Below, piece by piece: positions 36,375 through 44,641 of a stretch of DNA of 53,043 nucleotides. Location: assembly GCA_017853885.1 (NCBI GenBank), contig JAFMIR010000028.1, forward strand, positions 1-53,043. Reading direction: 5' to 3'. Under the pieces are notes generated by a model. The model was not told the DNA's origin and did no database searches. It saw only the letters and a list, made by a program, of their open reading frames with translations. The stretch's first letter is position 1, and every line of letters begins with the position of its first letter. A program made the translations under genes and the position numbers. This DNA comes from Prosthecobacter sp. (GTDB taxonomy: Bacteria; Verrucomicrobiota; Verrucomicrobiia; Verrucomicrobiales; Verrucomicrobiaceae).

Positions 36375-36800
36375 CTAGCCCGCAGGGCCGACTGCACCGC
36401 GGCTGTTGTCGAACTGGGTGACTCTCAGCGGAATGGTGGCGATCGTTTTGCCCTGATGTTCGACGCTCCAGCGGTAAAGACCCTGACGATCAAACTTCAC
36501 ACGCTGAAGCGTGAAGATGATGTTGCGCGAAACAAAAGGGATGAAGTTAGAAGTGAAGCTCACTTCCACGGGCGCGGGCATTGGCGGCATGCATTCGGTT
36601 CCGGTAGGGTCCATGCAGCGGACGATGAATTCGTGCTGGCCGGCATCTTCCGGTTGAAAAACAAGGCGAACGGCGATGCTGCACTGGGGATGCACTACAG
36701 GAAAGACGGTGGCACACAGTGTGTCAAAGCAGCCGAGCAAGCACAGCTTGCCATTGTAATCGGAGGCGAAGTCCGAGACGGTGGCGGACTGAAGCGTCAT
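36375..36800 (-). CDS. DUF6941-like protein
   Basis: A 141-aa cytosolic protein with the look of DUF6941: SDFASDYNGKLCLLGCFDTL, a segment of beta strands (IAVRLVFQPEDAGQHEFIVRCMDPTG), and FDRQGLYRWSVEHQGKTIATIPLRV near the end, suggesting an Ig-like beta sandwich. No enzymatic residues are apparent. Its ATG starts 3 bp after the stop of the CDGSH gene, so the two are tightly linked. The function is unknown. Confidence 0.7.
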   Translation of the reverse strand: MTLQSATVSDFASDYNGKLCLLGCFDTLCATVFPVVHPQCSIAVRLVFQPEDAGQHEFIVRCMDPTGTECMPPMPAPVEVSFTSNFIPFVSRNIIFTLQRVKFDRQGLYRWSVEHQGKTIATIPLRVTQFDNSRGAVGPAG

Positions 36801-36803
36801 GGC

Positions 36804-37043
36804 TCAGAGGGCCTTGTGGGAACCGTCGCAGAACGGTGGATTCTTGGTCTGTTTGCAATTGCAGAGCCAGACTTTCTTTGCTTCGGGCAGGGTGAATTTC
36901 TTTGGACCGAATCCGGTGCCCTTGTGGGAGCCATCACAGTTTGGCTGATGACCGCTGAGGCCGCAGGCGCACCACCAGTGGTCTCCGGCTGGGAGTTCAA
37001 CGGCCACGGGTTGCTTGTCGTGAATCTTTGGGAGCGTTTCCAT
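36804..37043 (-). CDS. CDGSH iron-sulphur domain protein with two motifs
   Basis: A 79-aa protein with two CDGSH-type 2Fe-2S binding sites: CACGLSGHQPNCDGSH and CNCKQTKNPPFCDGSH, each with the 3-Cys/1-His ligand set (CxCx2-10-CDGSH). It is soluble, with no membrane anchor, unlike mitoNEET. Dual-CDGSH proteins act in redox or iron-sulphur transfer; the partner is unknown. The start at 37043 (METLPKIH) is chosen because upstream residues are unrelated. It is divergent from the dehydrogenase gene with ~90 bp between starts, and directly precedes the DUF6941 gene. Confidence 0.9.
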   Translation of the reverse strand: METLPKIHDKQPVAVELPAGDHWWCACGLSGHQPNCDGSHKGTGFGPKKFTLPEAKKVWLCNCKQTKNPPFCDGSHKAL

Positions 37044-37134
37044 GCTTGGAGTGTTGGCGAAGGCGGTGCGCTTGCAAGCCGCAAAATGCATTCGAGTTTG
37101 CAACGGTTGCCTGATTCGGGAGGTATGGCTACGC

Positions 37135-38184
37135 ATGAAGACCGTCGTTGCTGTTCAGCCTTATGAAATTGCCTTGATCGACACACCGCAACCCAAGCCG
37201 AGTGCCTATCAGGCGCTCGTCAGGACGGAGGTCGCTTGTATTTGCAATCAGACTGACAGCGAGCTTCTCGCAGGTAAGTTCCCAGGAATGGAGGAGGCAT
37301 TCCCTTTTGCTTTAGGACATGAGAGCGTGGGTGCGGTCATCGAAGTGGGTGAGAAGGTGAAGAATTTCGCCGTGGGAGATCGTGTCGTTGGTGGGCTGGT
37401 CTTTGATTTGCAAAAAGAGGGTCTAGACAGCGGGTGGGGAGGTTTTTGCGAGTTCACCTTGGTTAATGATCATTCAGCGATGCTGGACAATGGCGTGGCG
37501 GATGAGAACAACGGTTGGATCGAGGTTTATGAGATCCAGACGCGCGTGGATTCGGACATCCCGCCGGAAGAAGCTGTGCTGCTTTGCACGTGGCGTGAAG
37601 TGCTCGGCGCGTTTCGCGATTTCCATCTTAAGCCTGGCGATGATGTACTGATCTTCGGTGCTGGACCAGTGGGGCAGAGTTTTGTGAAGCTGGGTCGGTT
37701 GTTCGGTCTGGGCTGGATCGGTGTCGTGGACCGGCATCCTGAGAAACAGGCGCGAGCCAGGGCATTTGGTGCGGATGCGGTGTTCGCACCCAGTGATCCT
37801 GAAATCGCGCTTTTGGCCCAAAAACGTGGTAGGAAACTCGATGCGGTGATCGATGCCGTTGGCAAGGCGGAGATCGCCATGCAGGCGCTGCCGCTGCTGA
37901 GACGCGGAGGTTCCCACTGCATCTACGGCGTGCTCACCGGCGGTCCGCTGCACATTGACCGCAAGCTGGCGGACTTCAATTTCAACCTCTTCGTCCATCA
38001 ATGGCCCACACGTCAGTATGAGCGTGAGGCACAGCCAACGCTTTGTCAGTGGATTCGCGAAGGAAAGCTTACATCGAAGGATTTCATCACGCACCGATTT
38101 CCGCTGAAAAACATTGCGGATGGCTTTGCCGCTGTGCGGGAGCGAAAAGTGGTGAAGGCACTGATTGAGTACCCAGCGGTATGA
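37135..38184 (+). CDS. Zinc-type medium-chain alcohol dehydrogenase-like protein
   Basis: A 349-aa MDR-superfamily oxidoreductase. The catalytic zinc region is CICNQTDSE (Cys) and FALGHESVGAV (His-Glu), with the nucleotide-binding GAGPVGQSFVKLGRLFGLG and VVDRHPEKQARARAFGAD. The four-Cys structural zinc lobe is missing, which places it with threonine-dehydrogenase- or sorbitol-dehydrogenase-like members lacking that lobe. The ATG at 37135 has a good Shine-Dalgarno (GGGAGG about 9 bp upstream). It is divergent from the CDGSH gene and convergent with the sulfatase locus. The substrate is not clear. Confidence 0.88.
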   Translation: MKTVVAVQPYEIALIDTPQPKPSAYQALVRTEVACICNQTDSELLAGKFPGMEEAFPFALGHESVGAVIEVGEKVKNFAVGDRVVGGLVFDLQKEGLDSGWGGFCEFTLVNDHSAMLDNGVADENNGWIEVYEIQTRVDSDIPPEEAVLLCTWREVLGAFRDFHLKPGDDVLIFGAGPVGQSFVKLGRLFGLGWIGVVDRHPEKQARARAFGADAVFAPSDPEIALLAQKRGRKLDAVIDAVGKAEIAMQALPLLRRGGSHCIYGVLTGGPLHIDRKLADFNFNLFVHQWPTRQYEREAQPTLCQWIREGKLTSKDFITHRFPLKNIADGFAAVRERKVVKALIEYPAV

Positions 38185-38191
38185 TGGGGAA

Positions 38192-39472
38192 TCAAGGTTT
38201 CCACCAGGTGTCGAGCTTGGCTTGGAGCACCTTCACCTTGTCCGCGTAGTCTGCGGCGAGGTTATTCTCCTCGGTGGGGTCGTTTTTCAGATCGTAAAGC
38301 TCAGTGACATCGTCAGGCTGGTTAGCTTTGTTGGGTAGGATGAGCTTGTCGTTGCCATCAATGATCCAGCGCCACTTCAGGCTGGTGGCAGGCTTCTGGA
38401 TGTCCACAAAGTTGTGGGTGAAGCACTCGCCATAAAGGGTTGTGCGGGCGTTGACAGCCGCATCATCGAGCAGGTTGAGGCCGGGCAGGGGCTTTGGGCT
38501 TTCGATGCCCGCAGCTTTCAATAGCGTTGGTACGAGGTCAATGGACTGGGCGAGTGCCCGATGCGTCTCCGGCTTCACTTGGTTAGGCCATCGGATCATG
38601 ATTGGTGTGCGCAAGCCTCCGTCATACTGGCTTTGCTTCGACTTATCGGCGTAGCGACCGGTCTTCGGATTCGTAATCCAGCCATTGTCGGTGATGTAAA
38701 CGATGAGGGTGTTCTCCTTGAGACCGTTGTCATCGATGTGCTTCACGAGTTCGCCGCAGGTCTCGTCAAACCACTCGACCATGGCCCAATACTTCGCCAC
38801 AGGCTCGCTCGGTGTTTTGCGGAGGTATTTGTCGAGCAGGCGCTTCGGCGGTGTATGTGGATCGTGTGGCATCATCGGCGCATACCAGACGAGGAAGGGC
38901 TTTTGCTGCTTTTTGGCCTCACCGATGAAGTCATACACGGGCTGGAGGGTTTTGCGGCCGATGTCGAGCCCCTTGTCGCCATGGCGCCCGCCCTGCGTCA
39001 TGCCGTGGGTGAAACCGCCGCGGGAATAGTGCTTCTGCCACCACTTGCCGGTTTGCAGGCTCAGGTAGCCTTTCTGCTGAAGCATCTTTGGCAGCGTGCT
39101 GGCGCTTTCGAGGAACTGGCTCATGGTTTCGCGTCCGGCTTCAAATTCGGCACTCTTTTGAAACTCACGCGGCTTCATGCCTGTGGGGATCGCTGGGTCG
39201 TTGCTGGTAACCTTGTGCTGGTGAGGGTAGAGACCAGTGATGATTGTGGCTAGGCTGGGACAGCACAGGCTGCTCGTCACATAGCCGCGTTTGAAGGTGC
39301 GGCTTTCGGCAGCGAGGCGGTCCAAGTGCGGAGTTTGCAGATGCGGATGTCCCATGAAGCCATAGTCACTCCACAAATGATCGTCGGAGATGATCATGAC
39401 GATGTTTGGCGGCGCGTCGGCAGCGCGCAGCGTGGCAAAGGCGAGGAGGCTGAGCAGCAAAAGACGGATCAT
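38192..39472 (-). CDS. Sulfatase-family protein with atypical active-site motif
   Basis: A 426-aa exported sulfatase-fold protein with a signal peptide (MIRLLLLSLLAFATLRA). It has the metal-binding DD in IVMIISDDHLWSDYG, TDNGW late in the domain and the usual C-terminal YDLKNDPTEENNLA. The formylglycine motif reads LCCPSLATIITG: Cys70/71, Pro72, Ser73, but Leu74 instead of the Arg of CxPSR. GKWH is replaced by GKWW. Both changes affect residues needed for cofactor formation or sulphate binding, so activity is doubtful or specialised. It is the last gene of the minus-strand cluster, 42 bp after the aldo/keto reductase. Confidence 0.85.
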   Translation of the reverse strand: MIRLLLLSLLAFATLRAADAPPNIVMIISDDHLWSDYGFMGHPHLQTPHLDRLAAESRTFKRGYVTSSLCCPSLATIITGLYPHQHKVTSNDPAIPTGMKPREFQKSAEFEAGRETMSQFLESASTLPKMLQQKGYLSLQTGKWWQKHYSRGGFTHGMTQGGRHGDKGLDIGRKTLQPVYDFIGEAKKQQKPFLVWYAPMMPHDPHTPPKRLLDKYLRKTPSEPVAKYWAMVEWFDETCGELVKHIDDNGLKENTLIVYITDNGWITNPKTGRYADKSKQSQYDGGLRTPIMIRWPNQVKPETHRALAQSIDLVPTLLKAAGIESPKPLPGLNLLDDAAVNARTTLYGECFTHNFVDIQKPATSLKWRWIIDGNDKLILPNKANQPDDVTELYDLKNDPTEENNLAADYADKVKVLQAKLDTWWKP

Positions 39473-39514
39473 CGACCGCCGACAACGCCTTGTGTAGTCT
39501 CCTTCTTGCTCCTC

Positions 39515-40555
39515 TTACAGGCGGCGCAGGCCGTCCTCAGTCATGGGGCAGGGGATGGCGGCGTCAATCTCGTCGATGCGGGCGAGGGTCTCAGCATCCA
39601 GAATCAAGTCGGCAGCCTCTAGGCTCTCCTCCAATTGTTCCAGAGTGGTGGCTCCTACGATCGTAGAGGCCACAAAATCATGTTGGCGGCTCCATGCCAG
39701 CGCGAGTGCCGTCACATGCACACCCAAATCGTGCGCGATCACCTGCAGCCGGGCTGTGGTCTCCAATGTGCGCTCATTGACAAAGCGACTTGCCATACGC
39801 TTCTGCCGCGGTCCGCCATGTTGGATGTAGTCCGTGAAACGGGCACCGGAGGGAAGGGCCCCTCCGTTGTATTTCCCCGTCAGCACACCACCGCCGAGCG
39901 GGGAGTAGGGAAGGAGGCTCACGCTTTCCTTTCGGCATACTTGGGCGAGTTCGCTTTCACAGCGGCGGTTGATGAGCGAGAAGTTATTCTGAACGGAAGC
40001 CATTCGTGCTAAACCGTGCTTTTCGGCTTCCCAGAGATTCTTCATTACACCCCAACAGGTTTCGTTGCTGGAGCCCCACGCTCGGATTTTACCCTGTTCA
40101 ATGAGTTGGGTCAGCGCAGTGAGCGTCTCCTCCTGCTCCATGCCATGGTCGGGCCAATGCGTTTGGTACAGGTCAATGTAATCGGTTTGCAAGCGGCGGA
40201 GGCTGTCCTCACAAGCTTGGGAAATCTGACGTCGGTCAAGTGCGGTAAAGCCGCCTCGAATGGGTGGGCGGAACCATCCATGGCCTGGTCCAGTGACCTT
40301 GGTTGCCAAGATGATCTGGCCGCGAGGTCTGCCTTTGAGCCACCGGCCCACAATCTCCTCCGTGATGCCGAATTTTTCGGCGCTTGGTGGCACAGGATAC
40401 ATCTCAGCCGTATCAAAAAAGTCGATCCCGGCATCGATGGCGCGGTCCATGATGGCAAATGAAGTCTTTTCATCAGCCTGCAGACCAAACGTCATGGTCC
40501 CCATGCAAATGTCCGTAACGACGATGCCTGTGCGGCCAAGGCGGTTGTGCTTCAT
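39515..40555 (-). CDS. Aldo/keto reductase, Tas-like
   Basis: A 346-aa NADPH-dependent oxidoreductase with a TIM barrel. The catalytic tetrad can be placed: Asp and Tyr in FDTAEMYP, Lys in ILATKVTG and His in [11 protein letters not shown]; the cofactor loop is near the C terminus ([28 protein letters not shown]). Length and motifs match the Tas group of Escherichia coli. It may reduce an aldehyde or ketose released by the surrounding hydrolases, though that is inference. It is cytoplasmic, unlike most of the cluster. Confidence 0.88.
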   Translation of the reverse strand: MKHNRLGRTGIVVTDICMGTMTFGLQADEKTSFAIMDRAIDAGIDFFDTAEMYPVPPSAEKFGITEEIVGRWLKGRPRGQIILATKVTGPGHGWFRPPIRGGFTALDRRQISQACEDSLRRLQTDYIDLYQTHWPDHGMEQEETLTALTQLIEQGKIRAWGSSNETCWGVMKNLWEAEKHGLARMASVQNNFSLINRRCESELAQVCRKESVSLLPYSPLGGGVLTGKYNGGALPSGARFTDYIQHGGPRQKRMASRFVNERTLETTARLQVIAHDLGVHVTALALAWSRQHDFVASTIVGATTLEQLEESLEAADLILDAETLARIDEIDAAIPCPMTEDGLRRL

Positions 40556-40660
40556 AAGGCTGGCAAGAGTGGCGGGAACCTCATCTCTTGCAAGGCATCG
40601 TCAGAGGATAAATCATGCGACTGCGTTCACGAGATTGGCTGGAGAGATACGAGACGCATG

Positions 40661-42409
40661 TCAATCGACCTGCAAACGACGCACAGGGATCACCGCCAGC
40701 TCATTGGCCATGTGGCTCTTGTGAGTGTAGCCGATATAGAGCCTGCCCTCGTGCTCGACGGCATAGGGGTAGCTGAAGTCGGCTTTCGGGTCGGAGATGC
40801 CGGGCGTTGCTTTGAAGACCGATGTGCGGATGAGGAAGACTTTGCTGAAGAGCATCTCGCCCGGCTTGCTGATGGCGATGGTCAGTGGCGAGCGCTTGCC
40901 GCCGGTGTCGGCCGTGGTGGTGCAGACGAGATATCGCTGGCCGGTGCTCAAGGTGCCCGCATAGGGTTTGCTGGTGGCCATGGGAAGGTTTGACGGCGCG
41001 CTGGGCGTCCACGTGCGCCCGTAGTCGTCACTCACCGAGAGCAGCGCCTGTGCCCGCTTGCCATAGCGGGAAATGTTGGTGATGCGCTTGCCCTCAACGA
41101 TCACGGTGGATTCGCCCCACACGTTGTTGCCGACCCGATTCGCGGCCGGAATCACCAGCGGGTCCCACTTGGTGAAATCATCGCCCCGGCTGATGGCCAC
41201 GGTAGGCAGGTTGGCTCCCTTCGCGAAGGGCGAGAGATGCAGCCCTGCCATGATCCAGTTTCCGTTCGCCATTTTGAGCGGTTCCTGCATCGGCCAAAAG
41301 CCATCCTCGATGATGACACCGCGCTTTTCCCAGCGGCCTGTGGCTTCATTCAGCAGGTAGGCGCGGGTGTGCACGCGATGGTATTTTTCGGCGTGGTCAT
41401 AATATGCCCCCATGAAGGCCCACAACCGGCCACCTTGAGAGAGAAAGACACCGTGGCTCACCGCCAGATCGCCCTCGCCCGCGTCCATCACCAGCGCGGA
41501 TCCCCACGTTTTGCCGCCATCATCGCTCACCTTCACATGCGCCTCTTCGGTGGGTGTGTTTTCTTCTCCACGGTTGAATCCGTAGGACGCGTAAAGCCTG
41601 CCTTTGTGCCAGGCGAGGCCGACGCCGAGCGTGAAGCGGCATTGGTCGTTGTCAGGTGCCTGCTTCTTGATCACATGAAATTCCGCCCCCTGCACCTGCG
41701 GCAGTTTTGAGGCCTTCGGGAGCGTGCGCTTTGCGTCCCAGAGCGGCAGTGCGATGAGCGGCTTTGGTAGCTCATGCGTGGCCAACACGGGACGGTAACT
41801 CGAGGCGACTTCCTCTGCCGTGAGCGCGCGTGGCTGCAGCGTGAACTCATCGAGCGCGCCGGTGAACGCCTGGCGCGCCTGGTCCGCATCCCAGATGCCA
41901 CCTAGCGTGATCGGCGCCTGCGTCGCGGCGATGGCTGTCTTGATTTTCACGACGCCCACAGGCTTGCCATTCAAGAACAACGTGGCCTTGCCCGGATCGA
42001 CCACCAGCGTGACGAGATGCCAAGCCCCGGCCTTCAGCGGCTTCGTGCATGAAATCGTGCTCCAGCCACCTTGCTTGAGATACGCCTTCAGCCTGCCATC
42101 CGGCTCGATGGTGAGGCTCCACTGGCGTTCTTGGAGCGAGTAGCGGTTTTTGCCCGCGAGCATCTGCTGACCGCCCGTGATTTCATAGGGATTGAACCAC
42201 AGTGAGAGAGTGAAAGTGCCGCTGGCGAGCTTGGCGCTGTCTTTGAGTTCGATCAACGAATCGCCGTCCAGCACGAGACTTGGACCTGCAGTTCCAGCGG
42301 TGGTTGTCGTCTTGCCGTGAACGATGAGCGAATCATCGACATCATCCAGCGGCCAAGTCGCTGCAAAAAGCGGGGAAGCGATACTGAGAACCAAGAAAAG
42401 AAGTTTCAT
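40661..42409 (-). CDS. Secreted LamG - BNR/sialidase-fold protein
   Basis: A 582-aa exported protein: signal peptide (MKLLFLVLSIASPLFA), a LamG/concanavalin-like lectin domain (residues ~20-205: GTFTLSLWFNPYEITGG, WHLVTLVVDPGKATLFLNGKPVG, FTGALDEFTLQPRALTAEEV), and a six-bladed BNR propeller (~215-582) with Asp boxes SDDGGKTWG and SDDYGRTWTP. The ATG overlaps the TGA of the preceding small gene (ATGA). The catalytic Arg triad of true sialidases is not evident, so the glycan target is unknown; binding by LamG suggests an insoluble or polymeric substrate. Confidence 0.85.
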   Translation of the reverse strand: MKLLFLVLSIASPLFAATWPLDDVDDSLIVHGKTTTTAGTAGPSLVLDGDSLIELKDSAKLASGTFTLSLWFNPYEITGGQQMLAGKNRYSLQERQWSLTIEPDGRLKAYLKQGGWSTISCTKPLKAGAWHLVTLVVDPGKATLFLNGKPVGVVKIKTAIAATQAPITLGGIWDADQARQAFTGALDEFTLQPRALTAEEVASSYRPVLATHELPKPLIALPLWDAKRTLPKASKLPQVQGAEFHVIKKQAPDNDQCRFTLGVGLAWHKGRLYASYGFNRGEENTPTEEAHVKVSDDGGKTWGSALVMDAGEGDLAVSHGVFLSQGGRLWAFMGAYYDHAEKYHRVHTRAYLLNEATGRWEKRGVIIEDGFWPMQEPLKMANGNWIMAGLHLSPFAKGANLPTVAISRGDDFTKWDPLVIPAANRVGNNVWGESTVIVEGKRITNISRYGKRAQALLSVSDDYGRTWTPSAPSNLPMATSKPYAGTLSTGQRYLVCTTTADTGGKRSPLTIAISKPGEMLFSKVFLIRTSVFKATPGISDPKADFSYPYAVEHEGRLYIGYTHKSHMANELAVIPVRRLQVD

Positions 42410-42582
42410 TTAGGTTGGGTCGTTTGGATTTCGTGATTGATTGGGCGTCTCCGCCACCATGAGGCCAACGCGGAGCTGGTGATGGCGCTCCACGGGCCGA
42501 ATACCGCTGCTCCGAGCGCGGCGGCGGAGGAAACCTCCAGCGGCAGGAAGAAGAGCGCGATGAGAGCGAGCGGTCTTTTCAT
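42406..42582 (-). CDS. Small secreted or membrane peptide between two BNR genes
   Basis: A 58-aa open frame (MKRPLALIALFFLPLEVSS...) whose ATG overlaps the stop of the upstream sialidase gene and whose TGA overlaps the ATG of the LamG-BNR gene; both junctions are ATGA. This doubly coupled position argues that it is translated. It starts like a signal peptide or membrane helix, continues through a small hydrophobic stretch and ends in a basic, Trp-containing tail (SWWRRRPINHEIQ). It has no recognisable domain. It could instead be a decayed gene preserved by coupling. Confidence 0.5.
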   Translation of the reverse strand: MKRPLALIALFFLPLEVSSAAALGAAVFGPWSAITSSALASWWRRRPINHEIQTTQPK

Positions 42583-43793
42583 GGTTGCTGGAGCCATTCG
42601 AGATTGAAGCGGGCGAGCGTCAGCCGGCCGCCCGACCAGGCCGTCATGCCCTTGCCATCGCCTGCGCGGCCGTAGAAGCAGAGGATGGTTCCGTTTTGCG
42701 TGACGCCAATGTCGGAGTAGGCACTGGGTCCGTCTTCAAGGAGTTTGTTCACCGGCCACGTCTGCCCTTCATCGCGGCTGACTTTGATGCTGACATTCTT
42801 GCGCGCGCGGCTCTTGCCGGGCTCGGGGTTGCCTTTGGCAACGTCGAGGTTGTGCGGGTTCGAGAACAGAATGAGGCTCTGGCCGCCGTGGGTGTAACGA
42901 ATGATGCCGGCCATGCAAATCGGTTCGAGCAGGGCGTCGTCGAATTTCGGCTTGCTCCAGTTCGTCGCGCCGTCCGGGCTGGTGACGACGATCCGGCGAT
43001 GCGCCTTTGATTCGCTGCGCACGTTCAGCATGACACGGCCGTCGTTGAGTTCGATGGCGACGGTTTCGTTGGGGTTGATCCATTCCTCGGTGCAGGGCAC
43101 GGCGATGTCACCGGCCTTCCAGGTTTTGCCCTGGTCATCGCTGTAAATGGTCGCCGTCACGCTGGGGCGGTGAGCATTGCCGCCTTCGCCGGTGGAAAGC
43201 CACACGGGCACCACGAGCCGGCCGGTCTTGAGTTGGATGCTGTGGTTCGGCCCTGTGGCAAGCACCTTCCAGTCGTAGTGCTTTTTGAGGGCATCGAAGG
43301 TGGCGGTGATTTCGACCGGTTTGCTCCATGAGAGGCCGTCATCGTCGCTGCGCTGGTAAAAGGCGCGTTCGTATTCGAGGCAGAAGAGCATGTGCACGGT
43401 GCCGTCCCTGTCCGCGATGAGGACCGGGTTGTTGTACGTCACGTCCGCGGGATCCACGTTCTTCATGCGCAGGGCGAAGGGGTTCTTGCGCTTCGGCCCC
43501 TCCACATGGGCGATACTCTTCGGCGTGCTCCACGACTTGCCGTCATCGGTGCTGCGGCGCAGGAGGATGCGGATGTCATCCCAGTCGCTCACGCCCGCTG
43601 GGCGTTTGCGCGCCTCGCACCAAGCGAGCACGGTGCCTTTGGCGGTCACGACGATGCCGGGGATGTGGTAGATGTTGTAGGCGGGATCGTCACCGACGGT
43701 GAAGAGATCGTGTTTTGCGAGGAACGGCTCGGCGGCGGGCACGGCGGAGCAGACGAGAAAAAGCGAGGAGAGGAAGATGAGGGTGCGTTTCAT
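42579..43793 (-). CDS. Secreted GH33-type sialidase-like protein
   Basis: A 404-aa exported BNR protein. A signal peptide (MKRTLIFLSSLFLVCSAVPAA) is followed by YNIYHIPGIVVTAKGTVLAWCEARK, an acidic SDWDDIRILLRRSTDDGKSW, and three further Asp boxes (SDDDGLSWS, SDDQGKTWK, SRDEGQTWP). The catalytic Asp region and NVRSES are present, but the first arginine of the sialidase triad (RIP motif) is His43. This departs from the sialic-acid carboxylate-binding pattern. The start at 43793 yields the signal peptide; 29 bp separate it from the RraA-like gene. Confidence 0.85.
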   Translation of the reverse strand: MKRTLIFLSSLFLVCSAVPAAEPFLAKHDLFTVGDDPAYNIYHIPGIVVTAKGTVLAWCEARKRPAGVSDWDDIRILLRRSTDDGKSWSTPKSIAHVEGPKRKNPFALRMKNVDPADVTYNNPVLIADRDGTVHMLFCLEYERAFYQRSDDDGLSWSKPVEITATFDALKKHYDWKVLATGPNHSIQLKTGRLVVPVWLSTGEGGNAHRPSVTATIYSDDQGKTWKAGDIAVPCTEEWINPNETVAIELNDGRVMLNVRSESKAHRRIVVTSPDGATNWSKPKFDDALLEPICMAGIIRYTHGGQSLILFSNPHNLDVAKGNPEPGKSRARKNVSIKVSRDEGQTWPVNKLLEDGPSAYSDIGVTQNGTILCFYGRAGDGKGMTAWSGGRLTLARFNLEWLQQP

Positions 43794-43822
43794 GAGATGT
43801 GAGGTTGCGGTATGGAAGCGGT

Positions 43823-44566
43823 TTACCATTCCCCAGCGCGGTGGAACTTGGCTTTGGCGTTCTTGCCAAACTCAGCGCCAGCGGTGGCAAGGTTGGAGAG
43901 GATCTGATCGGTGCTCATTCCGGCGCTGCTGCGAGCAGCGGGGATGACAGTTTGGCATTCGTTGGCATCCATGAACCGCGCGGCTTCGAGAATCTGTGGC
44001 TGAGCTTCGGGTTCGATCACGAGAAAGCCGTGCTTGTCAGCGTGGATAAGATCACCTGGGGCAATTTTTCGGCCAAAAACCTCCACCTCACAGTTCCAGC
44101 GCACCGGATGCACATGCGCATGACCGACGCAGAGACGACGGGCGAGCGCCTTGAAGCCGGCGTTGGTCATCTCATCTACATCGCGGATGGCTCCATCCAC
44201 GATGGTGCCCACGCAGCCGAGCGCGCGATGCATGTTGCTGTTCACCTCGCCCCAGAATGAGCCAATGACGCGCGGCTTGTCGAGGTCCTGCACGCAAACA
44301 ATCTTGGGTCCTGGAATGGCGGCGACATAGTGGCGATACTCATTCCATGCATCCGCATGGGCCTCACGATGCGTCTTGTTGCTGGGTTCAATGACGATGG
44401 TGACTGCGTAACCCACCATCGGCCCCATCTGCGGCATGAAGTCGCGTGTTTCTTCGAGATTGAAGCCATCAGCCGCAGGAGCGCGTCGTGTGATCTGCTC
44501 CCAGCCATTGTAAATAGTGGGCGTGTTCCAGCGCTTGAGTTGAAGGAGGTCGGAGTGGCGGAGCAT
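43823..44566 (-). CDS. RraA-like protein
   Basis: A 247-aa protein of the RraA/4-hydroxy-4-methyl-2-oxoglutarate aldolase-like family. The core signature is FWGEVNSNMHRALGCVGTIVDGAIRDVDEM, with the metal-binding/catalytic Arg-Asp of IRDVD, and HVHPVRWNCEVEVFGRKIAPGDLIHADKHGFLVI. Family members act as metal-dependent aldolases or decarboxylases on small oxo acids, or as RNase E inhibitors. In a glycan locus an aldolase-like role on an oxidised sugar is more plausible, as inference. A palindrome lies ~80 bp upstream of its ATG, inside the 3' end of the regulator gene. Confidence 0.82.
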   Translation of the reverse strand: MLRHSDLLQLKRWNTPTIYNGWEQITRRAPAADGFNLEETRDFMPQMGPMVGYAVTIVIEPSNKTHREAHADAWNEYRHYVAAIPGPKIVCVQDLDKPRVIGSFWGEVNSNMHRALGCVGTIVDGAIRDVDEMTNAGFKALARRLCVGHAHVHPVRWNCEVEVFGRKIAPGDLIHADKHGFLVIEPEAQPQILEAARFMDANECQTVIPAARSSAGMSTDQILSNLATAGAEFGKNAKAKFHRAGEW

Positions 44567-44641
44567 GTGGAATTTGGGTTGAAGTGCCCGTTTCGAGCAC
44601 AGGCAGAATAACGCACTTAAGTCTTCACTACTCCGCCAAAA

